This document shows, in pieces, positions 57,801-64,000 of a stretch of DNA of 64,000 nucleotides. Location: contig CM066308.1 in assembly GCA_033807695.1 (NCBI GenBank), forward strand, positions 3,892,381 to 3,956,380, read 5' to 3'. Within the stretch, counting starts at the first letter, position 1; the number at the start of each line of letters is the position of its first letter. Origin of the DNA: Daedaleopsis sinensis (Eukaryota > Basidiomycota > Agaricomycetes > Polyporales > Polyporaceae). The notes beneath the pieces are model-generated. The model did no database searches and was not told the origin of the DNA. It saw nothing but the letters and a program-made list of their open reading frames with translations. The position numbers were made by a program, and so were the translations under genes.

Positions 57801-59934
57801 TGCATATAACACGCCTCCGCCGACTCAGGCTGGGAGCCAGGGTGCGAGCGGATCACGGGTCAACGCTCAGGAGGCTGGCACGCGAAGGCAACCGTGGATT
57901 CTCCGTCTGCAGGCAGCTCCTGCGCCGCAGTATGTTGAAATGATGGCCGTCTGCGAACGCCTCCTCAACTTCGCACACACCGGTTTCGCAGGCGTGCTCA
58001 CGACGGGGCTCATGAACCGTATTTGGGTGTCGCGCGCGTTGAAGGACGGCTGCATGCCGATGTTCTCCGACATCCTCACGTTCGGCGGCGTCACGAACAC
58101 GCAGCCTCACATCCTGCTCTCGCTCTGGCCGTATGACCGACGCACGAACATGCCGTACCTCGCGTCGAAGCGCGCACAGGAGCTGACGTATGGACAGGAC
58201 CACTTTCTGGTGAGTAGGTGGATTCTGTGTGCGAGATGTTCGCTAACTGCTGCTCTACTACCCCAGGGATATCTGAGCAATTTCCAGATGCTGCTTGCCC
58301 TGGAGAAGGACTCTGGTCCCGCCCACTCTCTCGCCGCGACTCAGGACCAGCTCATCCGAGTTTGCCGCATTGCGGTCGCTGCGTACATTGAGGACGTCCG
58401 AACGCTCGTGAGCAACGCCCTGGATGCGGACGACGCCTTGGTGCCTACGGACAAGTCGCACCCCGATCGCATATGGATGACGGCGCGTCGCAATCACTTC
58501 AATGTCTGGAAGAAGCTCGAACAGCCGTTGACCTGGGGCGACAACACTACCAATCCCTACTGGCTCCTCGCACGGATCGTGGAGCGTGAGCGTGGGATGT
58601 ACGGTGAGGGTCTGCAGCGTTCGGTGACCGACTCGTGCTCCCCACGGGACTTTGTGGACAGGCTCTACAAGATCTCGACTGCCACCTCGCTGAACGGTGT
58701 GCGGTCACCTCTGTGGTCGCGGGGACGAGCATGGTCGGTGTTCCGCACTGCGGTCGCGCAATGCCTGTTGCGCGTCTCGCCGACAGCCACCCAGGCGGAG
58801 GCGGAACACGAAATCAAGAGCGTGCTGGAGACGTGCGTGCACGAGGCCGCGATCAACTTTTACCCCGACCTCTCCGATCGCAGACAGCGCGATCCAACTC
58901 CCCAGGCATGGACGCTCATCGGCCTGCCGAACTCCGCTCGCACGCGTTTGAACGCTGCGACACCCATGTCCAACGAAGACCGTATGGACTTGAACCTCAT
59001 CCAGACCGCGAAAGCGGTCCGGGCAAGCGACGCGAACGCGCCATGGAGCACGAAGAGTACCAGCATCGACGACTACCACAAGTTCCTGTCCCACAACTCG
59101 TTGCCGGTGGACTTTGACGTCTCGGATGCGGAAGGGGTTGTCGACGACCCGCTGACCGTCGCGTGGTATACGTGGGCGAAGAAGTTCCTCCAACAGCATT
59201 CGGGGGACTGGCGCGCGCGACTCGCCCGGCACCTGGCCTTCCTGCTGGCCAAAATGACGCCACACGTCTTCTGGCCGTCGGGCGGCAGCCCCGATGTGCG
59301 GGATGCTCTGAACAAATGGGGCAATCGTCCCGCTGAGCAGAGCATCACACTGTTCCGCAACATTCCTTGGACGACACGCAAGGTCAAAGGCCTCACCCCC
59401 TCGCTGTATTTTTCTCAGGCGATGGTCGTCTTTCTCTGCTGGATCCATGAGGATTCTCCTTTGCGACGGCACGTGGAGTCGAACCCTGGCGAGGGCATGA
59501 CCGTATGGAACAAAAAGCACTGTTAGTGATGTGTTTTCAAATCTGTCGCTAACCCGCACTTACCGTTAACATGTTGCACTCCAACAGCGGCCAAGGCGTT
59601 GGCGGTCGTGAACCTCGTCCGCATGGGCGTAGTGGTTGCAACGAAACCACGCTCTCTGACCGCGCCCCGTGTCGGCAGCGATTTCCAGCCGCGCACCAAG
59701 GAGCAGCTGTACGGCTGGTACCAGACGGTTGTCGAGTACCTTCAGAAGGCACCCAATGGAACCCGGCAACTCTGTATACTCATATTCGGCCCCGAAGGTG
59801 TGGGCTCTCTGGTGGACAGTGGCAAGCTGTCGTGGTCCTCGACAACTCGACGTGTCGCGGGGCCGTCTATGCGGCGGGAACACGATAGTGACGACGAGGA
59901 GGATATGCCCCCACGCAAGCGCATTCGCATGTAG
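54839..59934 (+). CDS. 1445-aa protein of unknown family
   Basis: Nine exons: 54839-54909, 54974-55349, 55406-55848, 56222-56278, 56310-56582, 56630-57581, 57646-58209, 58267-59521, 59588-59934. All junctions keep frame, including a 31-nt intron (56279-56309) and a 373-nt hairpin-bearing intron (55849-56221). No domain is recognised. Visible features are an acidic stretch (GLRDEDMDDIDEEEV), a Pro/Ser/Gln-rich linker (~900-940), a long helical C-terminal half with many Trp, and a tail of SDDEEDMPPRKRIRM that looks like a nuclear localisation signal. It follows the ParB-like gene by 463 bp on the same strand, and both use hairpin-array introns, so they probably belong to one unit. Confidence 0.82.
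55849..56221 (+). repeat. Intron carrying an 84-bp x4 hairpin array
   Basis: CCCGGGTACGCCG / CGGCGTACCCGGG-type hairpins recur with an exact 84-bp period at 55893, 55977, 56061 and 56145. Between them lie GTTAGACGTCGTTTTGGAAGA and TACCCTGCGAAACATCCGTC. Only the first unit has the intact GTACGCCG arm; the other three read GTACCCCG in the left arm, losing one pair. The end holds CTTTCTGAAAAGC, CACTAACC and the acceptor GAGACAG. Confidence 0.92.
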
Positions 59935-59939
59935 ATCAT

Positions 59940-60180
59940 CCGGGCACGCCGGACTCCGGGGTGCCCGGGTCTTTTCAGGCATAGATACGTCTGACGCACT
60001 TGTACATTCACTATAGACGCACGTTTCATAAATTGGCACTAACCGCCTGTCTTCTCGCACTTCCCCCAGTACGCACTTAAATCACCTGGGAACGCCGGAC
60101 TTCGGGGTGCCCGGGTCTTTCGCGGGGTCTCGACGCACACAAAGAGGTCTGTGATCCCGGGTACGGGTGCCCGCGCGTTT
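59940..60180. repeat. GC hairpins between the convergent genes
   Basis: Hairpins at about 59940-59968 (CCGGGCACGCCGG / CCGGGGTGCCCGG, one mismatch) and 60085-60115 (CCTGGGAACGCCGG / TTCGGGGTGCCCGGG, imperfect), and a degenerate one near 60155. Dyad motifs ACGTTTCATAAATTGGCACTAACC-like (60020) and TTGTTTCAAAATG/GCACTAATGG (60208) lie between and after them. Confidence 0.75.
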
Positions 60181-60340
60181 TTAAGCGTTTCAACAACGAA
60201 TAGACACTTGTTTCAAAATGTAGCACTAATGGCTTCTACACCCACACATGCCAATTACTCCGTCCAGGCCATCCGCCTCCACATCAGCCGGTGCGTGTGA
60301 TCTTGAAATTCAAACCAGTTGCCGGTGCGTAGGAGTTCGT

Positions 60341-61890
60341 TCACAACCAACCTAAGGGTGAATTAGATGCTGTGGGTGCACACAAGGAGCAACGGTTGAC
60401 TTGCGTTATAACTTTGGCGTTGAACAGTCCCTCTTCGTGAAGCGCCGCTCGGGCGACCCATACGACCTCGAGAGCGTCGGCTCCTGTGTAACAATCGCCG
60501 TCTCTGAACCGGTCGAGTGTCTCGTTGAGGATGCGTTGACCTGCTGGTTGATAGGCTGCCTCCACCTGGAAGTCCTGCGGCGACGGGTTCCATGGCACCG
60601 AGACATACCCGACGCTCTGAACGGCTTTCTGAAGACCGTATTCGAGCCACCAAACGCGCCACTGCAAGAAGTTAAATGTCTCATACGCGCAAGCAGTTTA
60701 TCATCACATACCCGGATCGCAAGTTTCCGGAGCACCATGCGCATGCAGTATGCCATTGCGAGTGTTGCGGTCATTTTGTCGGTGTCCAGCACAGTCGGGA
60801 CAGTGTCTGTGTTGAGCACAATACACTTCTGGGTCCACCTGTACTGGATTTCGGGCCGTACAACAGCCTTCAAGTACACACCCGGACTTTGCATTTGTCA
60901 GCTACTATCTGCGCACAATGCTGGCACTGGACTTACGCGAGGGCTCCGTACAGCGCCTGGACATGGTCAGATGTCTTGTTAAGAAAGTGGTGGACATGGC
61001 AGCGGATTTTGTTTGCGTCCTCGATCTCCAGAAAGACACAGCCAGAACTGAAATCGAACGCGAGCAGGCGGCCACAGATTTGAATCTATGACATGCACAT
61101 CAGTATGGACGTGCTGTTGTGCTCGCTGTTGTGCTCGCAGCGACGTACCTGCTTGATCGGACGCCCCATGTAGAACCATTGGCTGCCTGAGACGTTTGGC
61201 CTAGTCGACTGGTCCATCGACCACAGGGCACGGTGGGTTACGGGGATGTCTTCGATGATACCACCGTCGATCTGCGCCATTATTAGTGGACAAAGTCACT
61301 GTACAAGGGCACAGGTGAACGCACAATTCGAAGCTGGTAGCCAGACTCCTCCATGCATTCATAGCCTCCTGTGCTTTGGAACGCTTGGGGTAGCCACTCG
61401 ACGATCCGCTCGCGCAGGGCGGATGCGTCACGCCTGTGCGACGGAACTGCGTAAAGTCAGCTTGACGGTTGTACTTTGCATGTACATCACGACTAACCTT
61501 GCGCTGCCTCGAAGTTCGGCTCTGGGTCATCGTCTGCAGCCTGCGATGCGATAGGAGTGTGGAGGGTGTTCCCATCGGCAACGCGAGCTGTGAGAAGTTG
61601 TCCATCGTCGGTGTTGCAGTCCAAGTCAGCGAACGAGGCGTGGTCCGCATCGTCCTCTGTCTGTGTGGCATCTGCAGGATTCTCTTCTGCTTCACGGCGC
61701 TGTGCCGCTTGCTTGCCCTCTTGCTCTTGTTCTGATACCCAACAGTAGACGTGCGTTTGGAAAAGCTCGTCTAAGCTGCAGACAAGTGGCAGGACTCACG
61801 GTGCTTTTCTTCTACTTCTAACAAATGCGCCTCCAGCTGCGAGTTCCAGGGGATCATCTCCCCGTAGTCGGAGTCGGAGTCTGCGCACAT
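60341..61890 (-). CDS. 404-aa protein of unknown family
   Basis: Seven exons: 61890-61800, 61731-61498, 61446-61325, 61271-61149, 61085-60937, 60886-60712, 60661-60341. The introns are 50-68 nt and all phases close. The start at 61890 opens an acidic N-terminus (ADSDSDYGEMIPW) followed by a Glu/Asp-rich region to ~residue 105. The rest looks globular (LRERIVEWLPQAFQ, YMGRPIKQIQICGRLLAFDF, TGADALEVVWVARAALHEEG). I recognise no domain. It converges on the 1445-aa gene across a hairpin-bearing spacer and is divergent from the PHD-like gene, with 365 bp between starts. Unspliced frames here are misleading because every intron shifts the frame or adds a stop. Confidence 0.8.
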
Positions 61891-62255
61891 GGTGGGGGCT
61901 CAGTTAGTGTGGGGGCCTGAACAGCACACCACTATATATATTGATTTCACCGAAACGAGCGGTAAGCAGCCATGATGCAACAAACGATCGAGATTTCTAT
62001 TGTACCTACGCCTCGGCATGCGGACGTACCGCTGAGGCACCCACCTGTGTGGCCATTGCAGGGCCAGAGCCACACGATCTGATCCGGGGCGGTCTTGCGC
62101 TCCGGCCCGAGTTCAGCGTCTATCTGATCTAATCTGACTTACCTAATGTGCGTCTGCCGCAGCACGCGCCACAACGATCCTACCCCCGCTACAGCTTCCT
62201 CCTCCGCCTTCTCTCTAACCACGATACCGCCTCTCAACCTCAGCTAATAGACCTC
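61891..62255. promoter_or_regulatory. Divergent promoter between the 404-aa and PHD-like genes
   Basis: 365 bp between opposed start codons, with a TATATATA run at about 61932-61941. Both promoters must lie here. An in-frame upstream ATG at 62148 could extend the plus-strand product by 36 residues. Confidence 0.5.
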
Positions 62256-63518
62256 ATGTCACGTCAAATTATCTGGGCAACCACCGCTCCCAACGAGCAA
62301 GACGGCGTCGCTTTACACAAGCCCATTTTCGACAGGAGCGACCCGGTCGCTTTGCCAGTCACAGGTAATTTCAATCACACGCGCACCTTCCACAGTACTC
62401 ACCGCCGCTCTTACAGCGCCCTCCGGGCTGAAATTAGTGCAAGACGGGTTGTCAGTGCGATCACTGATCCCCAATTTGCCCTGCTGACTCGGACATCCAC
62501 AGCTACGCCACGTCCGATATCAATTTCGAGGGCGTTGAATACACCGCCGCCATGGTCTGCCTCAAAGAAGTTCGGCAGACCAGAGCGGACAAAGTAGTAA
62601 GAGATTAGCTTTCGTTTCTGGAACGACGCACTAACTGACCGGCTCTCGTAGATGCTGGTGCGCGTTCGGCAGGTACTCCCAGGCGAGGACATCCAGAACG
62701 ACAACGTCCTGCCCATCGACGAGGACACCCCGCGGCAACTCTATCTGGACAACCCGTCTCAGTGGTTCCTAACGTCCACTGAGGCGCGGATTCCGGTGAC
62801 CGTCCTCCGATTCCGGCAGCCACTCCGCGCATTCACGCCGACGACGTGCGACGCGCCCGTCATCTCTCCGGAAACCGAATGGGCCCGCGACGACATCGTC
62901 CTCGAGCGCGTCCACCGCCGCAACAAAGACCTTTTCTACCGCATCCATGCGGTGAGTTCTATCCTCGCCGTCGATTTGCGATCCGCTGACGTCTTCCTGC
63001 AGAAGCCGCCCCCCATCTGCATATACGAACCGCGCGGTCGTCAACACGCCTGCCTCTTCAAAGGGCAGTACCACCCCGTCGTCGACAACGTGATTTACTG
63101 CGACGAGTGCGACACGTGGTACCATAGGGAGTGCATCGTCGTGCTCGGTCCCCTCGCGGGCCTCCGCGAGGAGGACTTCGACAGCCTTCCCAACTATCTC
63201 CGGGAGCTCCGCGACGCGGACACGAACGAGCAGATCGCCCGCTGGGGGCGCATTCTCGCGATCCCCATCCAGCGCCGCTACCCTGGTTTCTTCGGCATTC
63301 GATTCGTCACGTACGAGTCCGTGCTCCTGGCTGCGCGGAACAGGTGGAGCCGTCTGCCCAAAGACATCGACCGCTTCTTGCGCGAGCAGGCTCAGGCGAC
63401 CGACTACGTCATCTACGACGAGCACATTGCCATGATGATGCGCGACCTGGGCATCTTGGAGAATATGGACCCGGCTGCCCGCATTGTGTACCGCTGCCCG
63501 CGCAAGCACATCATGTAA
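62256..63518 (+). CDS. 350-aa protein with degenerate PHD-finger-like segment
   Basis: Five exons: 62256-62364, 62417-62450, 62503-62596, 62652-62951, 63003-63518. Frame closes at each junction. Residues ~80-180 (LVRVRQVLPGED, DIVLERVHRRNKDLFYRI) could be a BAH-like or other beta fold. Residues ~190-220 match the core of a PHD finger: HACLFKGQYHP, then IYCDECDTWYHREC. The CDEC pair and HxxC are present, but the second Cys of the first pair is Phe, and the last pair is uncertain (YRCPRKH at the C-terminus). Intact PHD fingers read histone H3 tails. The start at 62256 is preferred because upstream residues look like leader translation. Confidence 0.78.
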
Positions 63519-63621
63519 CCGTCTGTACAGCTACCCATGTACGTTTAACACGTCGTTCAAAATCGTAGACATATCTTGCATATTCAGTCCATCCTAACTA
63601 TTGAGTGACCATGCTTGAGAG

Positions 63622-63877
63622 CCCGGGCACGCCGAGTTCCGGCGTACCCGGGTGTTTTACATTCATATCTCAGTCTGACTGTCCGCATATATCATTAAAC
63701 GTCTCTGAATCACCCGTGCACGCCGGATCCCGGCGTACCCGGGCTATTTACGGTGCTCTCGCGCGATACGACATGCAAACACCTGTTAGCGTTGTGGTTT
63801 GAAAAGTGTCACTAAGTTGCAAAACCCCAGTCTGCCCTCTGAAAGCCCGTGCACGCCGGGATCCGGCGTGCACGGGC
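63622..63877. repeat. Cluster of three GC hairpins, right flank of the four-gene block
   Basis: Hairpins at 63622-63652 (CCCGGGCACGCCG / CGGCGTACCCGGG, one mismatch), 63713-63743 (CCCGTGCACGCCGG / CCGGCGTACCCGGG) and 63845-63877 (GCCCGTGCACGCCGG / CCGGCGTGCACGGGC, 15 bp perfect). GTTGTGGTTTGAAAAGTGTC with ACTAAG (about 63790) is another form of the dyad motif. The block may continue beyond the window. Confidence 0.9.
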
Positions 63878-64000
63878 CCTTTCGTTCCATATTGCAACTC
63901 TATGTCTACTTAGTTTTGTATTGAGCGTCGTCAGATATAAGCTGCATACACGTTGTCTTGAATTCCAGAGTTATTCGTTCGTTTACAGATGTAGAGCCAC

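Noticed and set aside
1..64000. tRNA or rRNA genes
   Set aside because: I looked for B-box-like GGTTCGAANCC and conserved rRNA stretches and found none that I could support; the few partial matches lie in coding exons.

Overview
The window is nuclear DNA of a filamentous basidiomycete, most likely an Agaricomycete of the wood-decay type. The evidence is dense short introns (about 31-100 nt, GT-AG with CTAAC/CTGAC branch points), GC-rich codon use, HET-domain genes, a GH16 beta-glucanase, an AA7-type oligosaccharide oxidase, and Ty1/copia debris. Exon boundaries below were worked out by hand from splice motifs and frame continuity; where frame closes over every junction this is stated.

Layout. 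1-10 kb: two HET-domain genes on the minus strand (one cut by the window edge) with decayed multi-exon gene fragments between them. 10.17-11.08 kb: a 915-bp fold-back element with long terminal inverted repeats. 11.7-13.2 kb: a DUF4436-like membrane protein. 13.98-15.58 kb: a 10-exon GH16 enzyme. 19.26-21.23 kb: a 7-exon FAD oxidase. 22.99-26.20 kb: a 13-exon mitochondrial D-lactate dehydrogenase with one inflated intron. 26.8-32.4 kb: a six-helix membrane protein and, divergently, a HECT E3 ubiquitin ligase. 32.6-35.5 kb: a broken Ty1/copia element (minus).

35.5-47.8 kb is repeat-rich and AT-richer. It holds a palindromic satellite present in two near-identical 1.93-kb copies, a ~440-bp repeat, a CGGCCG-rich array, a head-to-head pair of related genes of unknown family (one truncated) and a perfect 160-bp tandem duplication.

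47.8-64 kb is the most unusual part. Four intron-containing genes of unrecognised or barely recognised family sit together: a 1598-aa protein with a ParB/DGQHR-like domain and a nuclear-type tail, a 1445-aa protein, a 404-aa protein on the opposite strand, and a 350-aa protein with a degenerate PHD finger. They are embedded in a family of GC-rich hairpins with the core ACGCCG/CGGCGT. These hairpins lie in flanks, between genes and, as tandem arrays, inside introns of the two largest genes. A second dyad motif, near GTTTCGAAAC followed by CTAAC, recurs through the same block. I propose this block as a candidate undescribed multigene element. Its mobility and mechanism are inference only.
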